This document shows, in pieces, positions 13,801 through 28,800 of a stretch of DNA of 60,000 nucleotides. The position numbers and the translations under genes are program-made. Source of the DNA: Hydractinia symbiolongicarpus (Eukaryota; Cnidaria; Hydrozoa; Anthoathecata; Hydractiniidae); NCBI RefSeq assembly GCF_029227915.1, contig NC_079881.1, positions 3,722,001 to 3,782,000 on the forward strand. The letters are read 5' to 3'. The notes beneath the pieces were generated by a model, which was not told the origin of the DNA, searched no databases, and worked only from the letters and a program-made list of their open reading frames with translations. Position 1 is the stretch's first letter; each line of letters begins with the position of its first letter.

Positions 13801-16800
13801 ATGGATTGTGGGCATTTTAATACTCTATAATTCCTGCTTTTTTAAATTTGACCCTTACAGAGACCTTTATGATCTAAATGCTTTGAATGACCAGACAGAT
13901 GTGCATGAAACATTTTTTAACAGAAAACACATAGTATTTATTGCGGCTTACTTCGCTCTGATGACTTTCATGATAGCAGGAGGGATGTTGTCTTTATCGT
14001 ATGCTTTCAAACTGTCTAGAAATCTCATGTCGCCTAAGATTTTCTGTGAGGGTCCCCAATAGTCTTCGATCATCTTGCCAGAACCAGACGGATCTGGCTT
14101 ACGTTCTGGTTTTATACTTTTCATAATACACACAGCTTCCATAACTAGCTTGACAATTCCAGGAGGATTCTGAAGATAAAAAAGAATGAAACATCTAAGG
14201 CGGTCATAAAGACAACTATTGCTTTGGCAATTTTATAATGCTTGTAACATTAGTTGCCCAAAAAGTCCACTAACCCTTTGAACATGTTTTTTAAAAAACA
14301 CCCTTTTCCTGGCCGAAAATAATTAACTGTCCAAAAATCTTAGTTCCAATAGATGACTAAGGAAAAGAACTAGACGGTTCATGTTTGGTACTAGACGGTT
14401 CATGTTTGGGACTGTTGGGTAGGCAGTACACTTTAAAAACATGCAGAGCACTCTGGGCGTAAATTTACGTGATCCCTAAATATCGCTATTTTTCAATGAT
14501 CACTGTCTTTACGTTTTTTAATTACTATTGTATTTCAGTTCTAAAGAAATGAAAGAAATAACAAAAAGTAGAAAACTTAGAATCTGCTAAAGAAAATCAC
14601 CTTCATTGCTTTCACTTGACTGATATCACTTGGTTTCAATGTATTCAATGCAGATACAGCAGCCTCCAAAGCAGGAATGGCTTCAGCTAGATCAGCTTCA
14701 CACTCTGATTTAATTCCTTGTGCTACAGCTGCTGCTTCGTTTGCAACAGCCTCATCTGCAGATACAACCTGTCAAATAAATAAGAAAAGATTTAAGTTTA
14801 CAATCGGCTAAGAAATAGAATGTAGTGAACAGCTATAGGTAGTGACCAAACAATGATTGGAATGTAAAGAGTTCTACTATTTAAGTTTTGAAAAGTATGG
14901 CTAATGATGTAATATAGGACATTGCAGGAACTGAGGAAATGGAGGAAATTGCAAGAACTGAGGAAATAGAGGACATTGCAGGAACTGAGAAAATGTAGGA
15001 CATTGCAGGAACTGAGGAAATGGAGGACATTGCAGGAACTGAAGAAATGAAGGACATTGCAGGAAATGAGGAAATGGAGGAAATTGTAGTAACTGAGGAA
15101 ATGGAGGACATTGCAGGAACTGAGGAAATAAAGGACATTGCAGGAACTGAGGAAATGGAGGACATTGCAGGAACTGAAGAAATGGAGGACATTGCAGGAA
15201 CTGAGGAAATGGAGGACATTGCAGGAACTGAGGAAATGGAGGACATTGCAGGAACTGAAGAAATGGAGGACATTGCAGGAACTGAAGAAATGGAGGACAT
15301 TGCAGGAACTGAAGAAATGGAGGATATTGTAGGAACTAAGAAATGGGATAAGTCATATAAACTGATGCGAATGCTGTTAGTGACAGTACTGCAACATTAA
15401 GTTCAAATACAAATGATAAGTGTGTTACTAGATAAGGAGACGTATACATGGTCAGGCACTAATAAACTAACGAACAAGCACCTCTTTCTTCGCCTCAACT
15501 TCAACTGTGTCCTGTGCAATCTTCACCATCAGTTTTTCTGTTTCAGCAGACGTTTCCACAAGTTTTGGTTGCAATGCAATCAATTCATCCTTCATAACGC
15601 TGACCTGCGACGCAGCAAACTCAAGCTTTTCCAATCCAATGATGTATCGATTCTTTAGCGACATCGTTTCTTCACGTTTGGTACGCAGCAGACTTTTGAA
15701 AGTTTGAATAAGTTCAAGATAAGATGTTGGAGTGACGTAATTGTGGCGACGTAGGACTTCGAAGTATCTAAATCATGCAGAAAAAGGACCATTTTACAGC
15801 TTATGAAGTCTATTTGGTTGCATAAACGAATCATGTTTTTTAGAGAGAGATCAATCTTTTAAGGAATTAAGTATCTTAATATCGAAAAAGGAAAGTAATT
15901 GTCACCATCTGTCAAACAAGGGGAATGAATAAAAGGTAGAAATGAAATCCTGCCTCCTGAAAAGCTAAGCTCATATGAAAGACCTTTGAAAGTGTCTAAG
16001 GTTTTTTTTAAAAAAAATATGACTTCATAAACTAGCTTCTAAACATGTAATTGTTGTTATCGAGCATAAACACAGTAGCTAAGTCCTAAAAATTTATGTA
16101 AAATGATTTACACTGAATAGCTAAATAATATTTGTAACCCTATATGCCTTAGCACAGATGTTAAATATAACACCTCACCTCACTTCAAAAGCTTTAGAAT
16201 CAATAAATATTTTTCAAAAAATATACAGATTCCCAGACAACCTTTAAGCTCTGTCATATAAAATGAACTTGATTTTCACCAAAGGTAAACTTTAAGGCCG
16301 TGATATTTATAGAGCTAGTTAATAAATTACATCTCAAACCAAGTTATCGTTTATGCAGAAATGCAAAGTACAAAACACAATGTACTGCTTGCATATAGAT
16401 AAATAAATTCTGTTTTTTTGACAAGATTTGTATAATTTTACCTTTCAGATAGCTTTCTTACACTCTCATGAAATGATTTACACATGACCACTGAAGCATT
16501 TCGAACATGCTCTTCCATTTCAACGTCTTGCAAAAATTTATTTGCAACCATTTCTAAAGCGTCATCTGGCCATGCCTGAAAAATATTAGGGTGAGAAAAA
16601 AAATCCATTATCTTAAAGTTAAGAGAGTTTATTTTCACAATTTTTTCTGTCATTTGATATGTATTATCAAATGCAGGTCTATTAAGGGAGCTTATCCAGG
16701 GGAGAGGGTGAGGGGCTTGGCAGAAAGGATGGGGCATTTGGGAGATGCCTTATTAATTGGTGTAACATTGCTTGTAAACAGGAAACTAATAACACAGATT

Positions 16801-19800
16801 TTGTCAACAAAAATATATACAAAGGATACTTTCCATTAAACCGTTCACAGACGGAGCTGCCAGCGTTTAAATGTCGATGCTCAACATGCTTAATTTTATC
16901 TCCTCATCAGTGCCGATTCAAAAATAGGGTCAGAAAATAGTTTAAGGGTGGGGGTTATTCGGGAATGGGGGCATACTTTCTCATTCGCGGCAAGTTGGCA
17001 TTGAAACTGAGTGGTGTTTAAGACATTGTTACTGATACTAATTGATGAAAGGCACCTCAATTTCGAAGATTTTTTTGTTTGCTAACAATTTAAAAAGCAT
17101 TTAAAATGGCATACGCAATAAAGGTTTTTGCATAAAAATTACCCTAAAGTTTCTAGAATGTTCCAGAATTTTCCAAACTTTATCACACGGAATTCTACTA
17201 CTTTTCTCAGAATTGTCTAATAGATAATCAAACACTAAATTACATGTTGCAAAGACTAGAGTGGCCTAACTAACTAAGGAGAATTTTCTAATTCTTGATT
17301 ATTTCCCAGCTTTCCTGCAACTTTACATCGCAATATGAAACTAATTACGACTTGTAAACACTCACCTGGAACCAATCAATCGTGCAGCAGTTAATAAGTG
17401 AAGGAAACATACGCAAGCGATTTCGAAACGCATCACCAATTGGGCTCATTGCAAGCACAATGTGTAAATTCGATTTGACGCGATCAATAAAGAAGTTGTA
17501 CATCGCTAGTGGTGTAGCATCAATTTTTCTTCCCTAAAATTATATTTATTGAATAAAAACATGAAAACACAGGACCTACAAGTAGATAAACACATTTTTG
17601 CAAATTATTTGCATCTCAGGTTTTAAGATTTGTTTTTGTTGTACTTCTTTATATCAACTCTCCAACGTCAACGGTGGGGTATATATCTTAATGGGTCGAT
17701 AGCCAAAATTTTATAAAATAAAACAGAAAATAGGAATATTGGTTGATTCTCAATCACATAGAACGTTCACCTCCAATCTAGCAACTCCCTGCATTTTTTC
17801 AATAACTTCAGCCTTTTCGTCACTTGCAAAAATATTCGGCACATCGCCAGTGTTCAAGATCATGTTGATATCCTCCACAAATGATTCTTCTTTGATTTGG
17901 TTATCGCTAAACAGGAATACTGTCGACTTCCCTTCCACGCCAGATTTTATAAGGAGCTGAATGCAAAACAATTTTTATACTGAATCAAAGACTTTGTGAA
18001 AACCAAGGATTCTTTTTTTAAAAAGAAGGTATTTTGTCCATGTTTTAAGTAACAATAGTAAGCCTTGTGCTAAGAGCTATAGTCCAGCATTGTATGAAAA
18101 GTAGCGATTCCAGGACATGTTTTGGACATAACTTCGCACGTTAAAAAAAAAAAGTTACAACTGTTGAAATAATTATCACACAATAAATAAAATGTAGGCG
18201 CCATCAGACGAATGAAAGAAACGTAGAACAAACCGCATTCGAGTTATTATATTGACTGTTCAACGATTAAATAAACACACGATAATCATAAACTAATATA
18301 ATGCATGTGGGGGGCAGTTACTTTCAATGGTAATCGGTACAATGGTGTTAAGTGAATAAAGCTTTTTCCCTAGTAAACTGCCTACCTTCTTTAAGTCATC
18401 TCTCCAATCAGTTTTGGAATAACTTTTAGTGATTTCGATTTGAAATAGATCGTAGTCAGCCATATGTGCAGCCAATTTTGTGACACTTTGACGCCCACTT
18501 CCACCAATACCTGAAATGAGAAATAATTTGAACATATTAGTAGAGGGTATTTTGAACAAATTTTCTTGTATACATAATAAAGGATAGGAACTGGTTTTAG
18601 AATAAATTGTTGCAAAAAAAATCTCAAAATAACAAATGATATAGCGAGAACTTTAGTGACATAAATTAAAATGGAACAACTAAAGATAAAAAAAATTTTT
18701 CTAAATTTCTTTGTAAGCAAAGTTTAAAGAAGTCGTCAATTTTGTAACAAAAATTAATTCACCGTAGCATAAGAAAAATCAAAATGTAAAACTCAGGTCA
18801 CACAAGCAGGTTAATAAACAGTAAACCACAGCATACCAACTAGCAAAGCATGCCCATTGGCTTGCTTAAGAACACGCGAAACTCTTGACACATGCTCAAT
18901 GGCAAACTTAAACATCACCAATGACATGGGAGCTTTGCTCATCAAATTATATTCATCTAAATATCTAAAAATAAACACGAAACAGAAACAATGGCAAAAT
19001 TTTGCATAAACACATAATTTCCGGCCACGTTTTGATTTAGGTTATTGAAATAGGTTAAAATCCACAGACAAACGCCAATTTGTAGATAATCAACTTAGAA
19101 AATAAAAAAATGTAAAATTTGCCAAAAAAAGGAAACCTATTCGCACTTCACTGCTGTCTACTCTGTAACCAACTACCATGGAAATTTTTCTTTTTCCTTC
19201 TTTTGTTGATGCAAAAAAATTAAAGGCAGAGTTTGCATTTTTAATGTCATGTTTTTTGTTGCTTTAAGACGGAAAATATAGTAGTTGTATGACAATTAAA
19301 TGATGCAATGAGGATATTCAGACGCGTTGGACTGCTTTTCCAACATTATATAAAATCTAAAGGATTTTATAACTTTAGTTTTAAATAATTTGTCTTTCTC
19401 TACGAAAGTTTCCTGTATTTTTAAAAAGGACAACCTATTTCCATCAACAAAACACAACATTACTTACGATTCTATCCGAGATGTTAAAGTATCTATTTCA
19501 GTGACTTCGTTGTATATTTTATCTGGAGAATCTGGATTCATGTAATCGCCAAAGAAGAGAGAGCGCACATGATCATCAGTGAGTTTTCCACTAGGAACAA
19601 GATGTTTTAGTAATGCATTGATATCCTTATTAAACTGCTTCTTTGTCGTTTCTCCAATGAGGTTGAAAAAAAACAACCGGTCAGATTCATCAATGAGACG
19701 GTCGTAAAACACTCGGTAAACCTCATGGACCCACAGTCGAATAAGTTTGTCTCCGTCTTCCATATGTGAGCTAGGTACCAGCAGCACACCTCTCACAACT

Positions 19801-22800
19801 CTTGAAAAATCTCGCAAATTGAACACATAATGTGATTTTGTAGGGGTGGGCAGGAAGTTGCCAATAGCTGCTTTGTACACCTGCATGGTTGCCATAACAA
19901 CAATCTAAATATTTCGAAACTGCGTAGTGAAGAGATTGTTCCAGTTACAGTATTAGAAGAGATAGTATGCTCAAACATGTGGAATGCAAAAAAATCCTTA
20001 AAATATTTCACACACTTTCACAGCCCTATAGTCCTTGTTGTTTGTTGCACCTGCAGGAAAATGTAAAAAGCTTACCTTCCCCAGTCTTACAAAGGATGTA
20101 TCAAAACCATTACTGAAGTGCCAATCACATATCGATGAGAATATTTTCGTTAATGTATTGTCATCGAAATCTGCAATTGATATCACATTCATGTGACGTG
20201 TAAATCTATCTGTGATGTCGTTACGTCCTCCTCCAGGTGGACACATAGCTGTGACAAGCAGCTAAAAAAATTGTATAATACATCTTAAGAAGTCATAGTA
20301 GTCATTACGTCGTCTCTTGGTAGGGCACAAAGAAGATGAAAAACACTAAAAATTAAGATTCACTTTGTGTATAGTACACTTTCTGTGGTCTAAACAGGAT
20401 TTTTATACTTGCCAAAAACTTTCCCACAACAAAGTAAAAATATACCTAAATATAGTTTTTAAAATAGTTTTTAAGAGAGGATAGCAACCTCAATTTTGAG
20501 ATTATGACAGGATTTGTACATTCAATACCACAAAATAGTCAAAATATTTTATTTGTGTTTATTCTCAAAAAATGTGCAAGTACAAAATCGAATTATCCTG
20601 TATGCGAGCCTCAACTGAGAGACGTTGCTACACCATTTTAAATTGGCATGTCTATTTACAGTGGCATTTCGCAAGTACATTTACGTAAGTTCGACAAGTT
20701 CACTCTTTAAAATGTCTTTACAAAGCAAATCTTAAATAGATTCATAATTTATTTCAGATATTTGAGGAAAGCAAGCTAGCGCTTCCTTAAGACATCCATT
20801 GCTTTTCAATTTAACTACATTTAAAAAATATAAACTTTTGCAGATTCAAAATTATGACGACGGAAGATATCAATAATTTTGTACAGCTAATATTTTATCT
20901 TAAAATCTTGAAATGTAAACATCTTAATTGTCACCCAAATCTACCTTTAAACAAAACAGTCAACGACCTTAATTGCTATAATCTTTAGTTAACCAGCTAC
21001 GGAGCAACAAAATGTTTCATGTTTTAGAAAAGCAAAAATGTTCTAAAAATGGTAGATAACCGTTATTCCTGAAGATACAACTATTAGTTGTTGGGGAGAT
21101 GGTGTAGCGCTTGTACACATAGGGTTTCAGGTTCGAGTCCCCACTCTGGTGCACTTTAAATGTAGTGTTGTCACCCCATTTGGTGCCATCTACTCACCGC
21201 TAGCCAGCTTATGTGGCAGGAAAGCAAGTTAGAGCAATGCTATGCGTATCTAGATATCTCTGGTGGTAATGTAACATAGTTACAGACGGAGGGGAAGGAA
21301 GAGCCAGCCATTAGGATGGAATCCCCGAGAACGTTAAAACTTCCTGACTTACTTACTTACTAGCTTTAACAGACTTACCACATCATCAAGAATTATAGTT
21401 GAGGTGTCTTTCAAATCATACCAATTTTTATGATCTATCCACTGAAATAAACATGAAACAATTAATATAGATTTGCTCTGTTCTCAGAATCAATAAAATA
21501 TTACACTACACTTATTCTAAGCATAAAGATTCACCTATAGAATTAGACTAGTTAGACGAAACATCATAGCATCAAAAAAAGAAACATTACAGACCTGTCT
21601 TAACAACTCGATCGGTGGTTGAGCACCATACTTTTCTTTGGCTGGCATATTTAAATCATCGACAAAAACAACACATCTTTTTCCCGGTGGTGGACCATAC
21701 ACACCCTTGCGACGCCTAATATAAAAAGTCAGTGATCATAATTTACAAAATATATATTTACAAAGAGATAAGAGACATACATACCTATCAAGTTTAGACA
21801 TAATTATGTCTTGAGTTTGCTGTGCACTTGTCCGTGCTGAGAAATTAACATTGATTGGAATATACCTAAATAAACGATCATTTTTCACATTTATACACAT
21901 AACTTTTTAATTTTTTGTCACCGAAACATCAATTTTTTCATCGTAGACCTCACGAGAATCTATGCAGTAAAATGTTGTGATAAAAAAACTCCTAATTATT
22001 GAATATTATATAGCTCAACAAACAGCTTTTGGTACAACAGAACCTGGTAATTAGAACCTATACTGATAGCAATATCAACTGGAATTGAGTATATTACCTT
22101 GAGGAAATAATCACGCCTCAAATATATTATTTCATTTCATCTGCAACAAAGATGTCACACATGGGTTTATTTGAAATTTATTTTTATAGTACGGAAGATC
22201 CATTCTGAAATTTTTTATCGCAGATGCAAATACAGTGACGCTGTTCCTGAAAATTCTTCTTTATAAACACAATTAAGATCATTACAAACTCAAACTAACT
22301 TGTCTCTAGGTAATTTTACAAGATGATCATTGGTGATGGCTGATTTACCAGTCCCAGTGTTGCCAACAAACATCATTGGGCAATCGTGAGATATAAACGT
22401 ATTCAAGAAATATGTTTGTCGCACAGTTTCATCAGTATTAATGATTAACTCGTTCACCTATGATAAGTTTTGTAAGACATTTTCGGCTAACACGTCAACA
22501 ATTGATACCTACAACAACAACTTCAAAACAACTCAAGGGTGATTAGTAAAATTTATTCCAGGACTAGAGGGTGTTTTGAGATGGTTGTGAAAGGATAACT
22601 AAAGGATTTGTTCGATATTTTTTACTGTAATTAACGAGTTTTGATAAGATTCTGCTGTGGTTCGAATTTTACTAAACTGTACAAAAAGGTTTGCAGAGGT
22701 GTTCAAAACTGGAAAAATGAAGGATTAAAAAGCTTTACTACCTAAATAGTGTTGGAAGGTTTATTGGATTTCAGCAATAATTACCTTTTGACACAAAAGT

Positions 22801-25800
22801 CTTTCCTCTCAAAAAAGACATCATACTTTTAACTTTTATACCTGCATTGTGTAGTTACTACATTCAATGCATAACAAAACAACAATTATCAATATCTGAT
22901 GGATTAGATGTAGCATTTTAATTTCTATTTCTTATTAAGTGTCAAACGAGTGTCAACATTTTATACAGTGCTGTTGCATCAAATGAATTATGTTGTGCTA
23001 GTTTGACCAGTGTTTCATTTGGGTGAAGAAGAAAAATACATCCATCTGACCTTCGCATTCTTTGAAATAACCAAACTGCTCTTGTTGATGGTGTCAAGCC
23101 ATCGGGACCAAGAACCATTTGCATGTTTTACAAACACATAGTCATAGATCATGCCAGCTTCAGGAAATAAGTTATGCTAGAAAAAAGGGTTGTATTAAAC
23201 AGAACAACGGGTGGCAAATAAGAACATTTTGACGGCACGAAGATCTGTAGATCTACACTATACAAAATTTCAAGAACATCAATGTCTCTTTTTAAAATTT
23301 GTAAAATAAATGTACAATCCTGGGCAAAATATAATAACACAAAGCTGAAAATTTTGAAATCGTCCCACAATTAGTTACACAGGCTATTCTAATATTAGGT
23401 TCTAATGCCAGCATGACCCGAATCTCAAGGCCTTATGGGCCCTGACATGGATCATTCCAAAAAGCAGGTGTTTTAGAAAGTGTGACCAGTTGCAGAGAAG
23501 AGCGTAAATGACTCACTTTCTGCTTGTGGTTATATTAAAAATAAGTCTGTTGTGGCAATATTTTAAATCAAGATTGTAGTACTAGCATGAAACTTATCAT
23601 GGATGCAGTCATTTTTTAAAATTTGTGTAAATATTAATTTAAAATCATAATTTTTAAGGGGATTTTAAACTACCTCTCTCTCTCTCTATATATAGATTTT
23701 TAAAGAAATACATAAATTACACATACCTTCCCAATCTTTAGATGTTTTGGTTTTGGATGAGATTGGTCATGTCCAGTGATTAACTGGCGATAGAATTCAT
23801 CAAACTTCACACGGCCATTTCCATCTACTAGTGCGCCAAGAGACCATACCAATGCAAATATAAACAAACTGGCTAGCCATGACATGATCTAAAACGAAGC
23901 AGACTGAAATCAGGGATCACAATCATAAAATAATGATGTAAAATCCTTCACGAAGATTTTAATGTTTACATTTTTTTATCTATCTTTGATGGGAAAAAAC
24001 AATTCCCAATTTTTGTTACCTTACCTGGCCTGATGACATTCTCTGTGAACCTTCAGCTGTTCCCTGGCCTCTGATTTCATCAAGAAGACATTTATACAAT
24101 GTCATGAAACTTTTCGCAAGAAACATTGGAGACATTGAAATGATTAATTTGCATTCATGACGGATAAAATCTAAATAAATTAATTATTAGTATTGGTGTA
24201 TATCAGGTGGAGCTACCATAATCCTTTTAAGTCCCATGCTTATTTTATTCAGTGTCTTCTATTTTTGTGCTTCAAATTTTCAAGCACCCATTCAAAATTA
24301 ATATTTGGACAAAATTTAATGCAAATATATTTAGAAAAAAATCGATGACTGAAAAGCTTACAAAATAAAATCATGTAAATTTCTTTATTATATAATCCTT
24401 TGCAATTCTGATTAATAATGAATAAAAAAATTACTGTCACTCCAAAAGGATCCAAACTTGTCTACATACAAGTAGACATTTTTAATTAATCCAGGCTTAG
24501 ACCTAATATGATTGTTGAAAAAATGAAAAACACTTTTAAAAAAAATGATGTTTTTAGTATTTTTCTGAGTACCCTCTAATCAATTTTCGCACACCCTTAA
24601 TCTTGAAGGATTTTTTTTTGCAAAAACACTTAATGTCAAAATTAGGCTGAATAAGATATTGTTGTTTACGGTAGAGATATTAATTGGTTGACATAAAGTT
24701 TTGAAGTATCTTGAACATATAAGCGACTGAGTAAACAGTGTTTCAAAGGGTAACAGCAGATAAATTGATATGTATTTAAAAAAAAAACACTTTATATAAA
24801 AAATAAAAATGTACGAAGCTTTTCGTGACAGTGTTACATTATCAGATGAATTTGTTTTGCAACTAATGTTATAAGTATTTGGTAAATCACAAATTTAAAA
24901 GCAGCAGATTTTGTGGATTTCATCTTAAACTTCTCTAGGATTGACAAAACCAATAACAAACCTAGCGAAGGTTGCATTAACCACTCAAATAAATCTCTAA
25001 CAAAGTGAACTTGGTCTTTATTTAAAAAGTCTGAAAGTTCATCCAAATAAGATTCCATGAAAGGTTTCCAGCCAAGCTAAAGAAAAATTAAAAGCAGTAA
25101 AAACTAATAATCAAAGTGTCAAACAGAAGATTTAATAATCTTAACAGGCCCACGTACTTATATTAAAAAACCATTTATGGCTATGTATAGCAGATTCAGT
25201 CAGAGTCTGTGCATTAAAACTTATAGGCTCCTACTGGACAAATTTAATACCTAGATTATTGAAAAAAAATAAAACTCGCAGGCCTCAGAAGTACTAAATT
25301 GATATGACTGATAGTAATTGGGTGTTTCATAAACATTAATTTTTGAAATTAAAAAGAATTATTTTCTCCTGTGTGTTAATTTTTGCAAACTGCAGAAAAT
25401 GAATGTTTGACTTGGTAATTACTAATAATACTGCATTATGCAACTTGGGCTATTGGTCTGTGTGAGAACCCACGAAAAACCACCAATATAATATTTTCTA
25501 TGTGCATCCTCTAACTGCAAGTAATGCTGGTAGTAACAGAAGAGATTGCAATCTTACGCACACCCAATTGCAATCTCACCACAAATTATAAATAAAACTG
25601 AAGTTTTAGATTTTATCCGGAGGAGGGGCTTTCTGCAAACTGAACTTGTTTTCTACTTCATAAGATTATGATTCTGATAAACTTCTTTAACAATAGTTAG
25701 TAGTATTTTAAAACATTTCAACAACAAATTTTCAACTTAGAATCCACGCATAATATTGAAAATAGCAACTTAAATGTGTAAGCAAAAATTTATTGGTTGT

Positions 25801-28800
25801 AATCTGGAATTTTTTTTTCAAATAATTCACCAAACAAAGATGTGCTATTTCTCATTATCATAAAGTGAAAAGTGAGTCATCTTCGAATAACACAGGTTTT
25901 TTTTATTTTGTAGGCATAATGTCGTTTTTTTTGCATGTTGAAACACAGCGCCTCTGCTCCCTACATGAAGAATGGGGCAGGGGCTGATCCAGAAATTTAT
26001 TTTGGGTGTCGATAGCGCCGTAGATAAAAAACTTTTCGGGCAACAAAAATACATGGCTTTAGCATATCATATTTTTTTTAGTATAGAACATAGTTTCTTC
26101 ATGAAAATATATCTTCTCTGTGATTGAAGATATATATAAATATATTATGAGATATAAAATATCCTGAAAGTAAGAAATAATGCAATTCTCAAGCATTTTA
26201 AATTATGTGTTTCTAAGTTGGACGCCCATATTAGATGTCCCCAAAATTGGTATACTGATGTCCAAATTGGCTTGGACATCAGTATACCAATTTTTCTCCA
26301 AGGTGGAGAACCCTAAAAATGGCAAGAACTAGATGATGATCAACTAAATAATTCTTTGATACTTCAAGTTGAATAAGGATCATGGATAAAATTTGTGGTC
26401 TGTTAATATTGTTATAAGAAAGAACACCTACCTGATGAGGTTCAAGGTATATCATTCCACAGCGACTAACAGTAGCAGGAGAAGCTTGCTCCAAGTCGGA
26501 TGTTTCAAAAATTAAACTCTGTTTGTTATTCATTTGAATAATTTCACCACTCATTAAGCAAAGCTAAAACAAAAACAAAAGACAAAATCATATATATCTG
26601 AAATAAAACGTTGGCTGTATTTCAATAAATTACTTGTGGCTTAAGCAAAATTTAGCAACACAAAATGGAGTTAAACCATACATCCCCAAAGCCGGATTAA
26701 ACCACCCCTCGTTTTGCTAACAATAATTGGTTAATGACGTCATCAAAGTTCTTTTAAATTCTGATATCTCCTTAACAATTTTTAAAAACACATGATCCTA
26801 TACATTAATTTTATCAACAGAACAAGTTTTACGCAATGGAAAGAACAACCAATTTCCAAATTAAAAATTTGTATATGAACATGATCAGCATATATCAATA
26901 ACTGTTTGCTCTCAGATCCGGTGAATTATTCAACAGATCATTTAACTAGTGATAACCTAATATCTTAAAATCTATTTCATACTAGGCTTTATTTCTAATA
27001 AAAATATAAGCATATTAATTCTTTAGAATTTCTCTCTGCAGCATAAATTGGTAACATATCATTGTTTACGAATTAAATGTTATCACCTTTTTGTTGTCGT
27101 CTAGAACAGTGTTCATATTTTCAATCCACACTGCATCAACAGGCCCATCAAACAATATCCATTTCCTATCGTCAGTTTGAGAAGCTGCTTGTTCACGAAA
27201 TGAAACAGCAAGTACACCATCTGACCATTCGTGAGAGACTGGATCGAAGTTGCCATAAAGTTGGCCCATTTTAATAGATTTTGGATTGATAATTTTGTAC
27301 TTCACCTACATAAAAAGTTATTAAACTTTTGATATTAAACGCTTTTCTCAATTTTTTTTTAAATTTTTGACCCCAGGAAATGTAAACAAAGTCTATTTCA
27401 TTTTTCAACTTGATATTATTACTGAACCTTAAAGACGATTAAAAAATGTAGCAGTGTATCACAAAAACAATGTTTCGTAATGACAAACAAGTAAAACCTG
27501 TGAATATAACCTGCAAACACAGTATGTGCACTGTCCTGCAGTCAAGGTAAAATGGTTTTAGTAAAACTTTTCACTTTGCTTACTTATATACGAATTAATA
27601 CAAAAGAATGAAAAAAAAACACCTTAAAAAAGTCTTGAACTTCCATTTTTTCTAAATCTTCCATAGCATCAGCAAGTACCTGTAAATAGGCAACCGTCAA
27701 TATATCTGAAATTCCTAAAAAAGCTTTATATATTTATTTAGTAATAGCAGAACAATAACATTTGAACGAACAGAAAGTTACATTATTATAGATGAACATT
27801 TCTCGAATGACGATGGTATCAAATTTAATTTGCAATAATTAGAGTTGTACATGTCTTTGTCTTCAAATATAATGAAAGTGTCTTGAACATAGCAATATGA
27901 ATGTGATAATTTTGCAACTCTTTGAATACCTAATACTGTATCCTATCCTTCACGTAAAAGGAAATATTTTGTTTCAAAAAATTGTGCTTGATCTTGTGGA
28001 ACAAATTTATGATTGTTGTATGTCGTATCAAAAGTACAATTGTTTCTAAACGAGTAAAGAGAGCCATGTTTTTTCCTGTATAACATTTTAACAATTAAAA
28101 CAAACCTTATAAGCTTTTGTTTTTCCACCGAGAGGTTCTCCAACAATCATAAAACCATGACGAACAATCATCATTTCATAGATCTGAAAGTGTATATTAA
28201 AAACATTTTTGTGTTGGAGTTAGCTAGAAAACTATTCACAAAGCTATGACAAACAAGAAGAATGTAATGCTGAAAACATTGTATTATTTTAATACTACGT
28301 GCATATTACCTTGATAGGTTTTCAAAAAGGTACAAAAAATGTACCTGGATGATTTTTTTCAAATACCAATCCGTTGCTTGTAAACCATACTTCTTACAGT
28401 TGCTCACCATTGCATCCATCAGTGCACCATAATCTGGGTTGGGCCATGAAGTTCCAGGAAAAAGATCAGATATGATGCCTTCAAACAAAGGCACATCCTA
28501 TAAGTAAGGATGTATATGAACAAATACTAAATTTCATCAAACAGTCAACTTCCAATAGAGATAAAAAAAAGGAGGCCTGGGACGAGCAAACAAGTGTCAT
28601 TTTGGCAAAACAAATTATGTTAATCAATTCACTTTTATAATATCGATGCATTGATAAAGTTTGAATGTACATCCCTTAACACAGGTCTAAAATAACTGAT
28701 CACAGAAAATGTCAAAGTTTGCTATTACTTAAATATAACGTCATAATTATGCAGCATAATTAAATCTAAAATTCTTTAAGTTTGAATATTTTGAGAAAGA

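Noticed and set aside
15020-15400. A 126-codon open frame with MEDIAGTEE-type repeats on the plus strand (and a mirror frame on minus) as a repetitive protein gene
   Set aside because: It is produced by the 27-bp minisatellite, whose unit length is a multiple of three, and lies inside an intron of DNAH3 with exons joining in frame across it.
21099-21165. A functional tRNA gene
   Set aside because: A and B boxes are present, but the segment does not form a convincing cloverleaf or acceptor stem, and the body and ACTT tail fit a SINE.
22668-22680. A second B box (ggttcgaattt) marking another SINE or tRNA
   Set aside because: No A box, tail or tRNA-like fold around it; a chance match.
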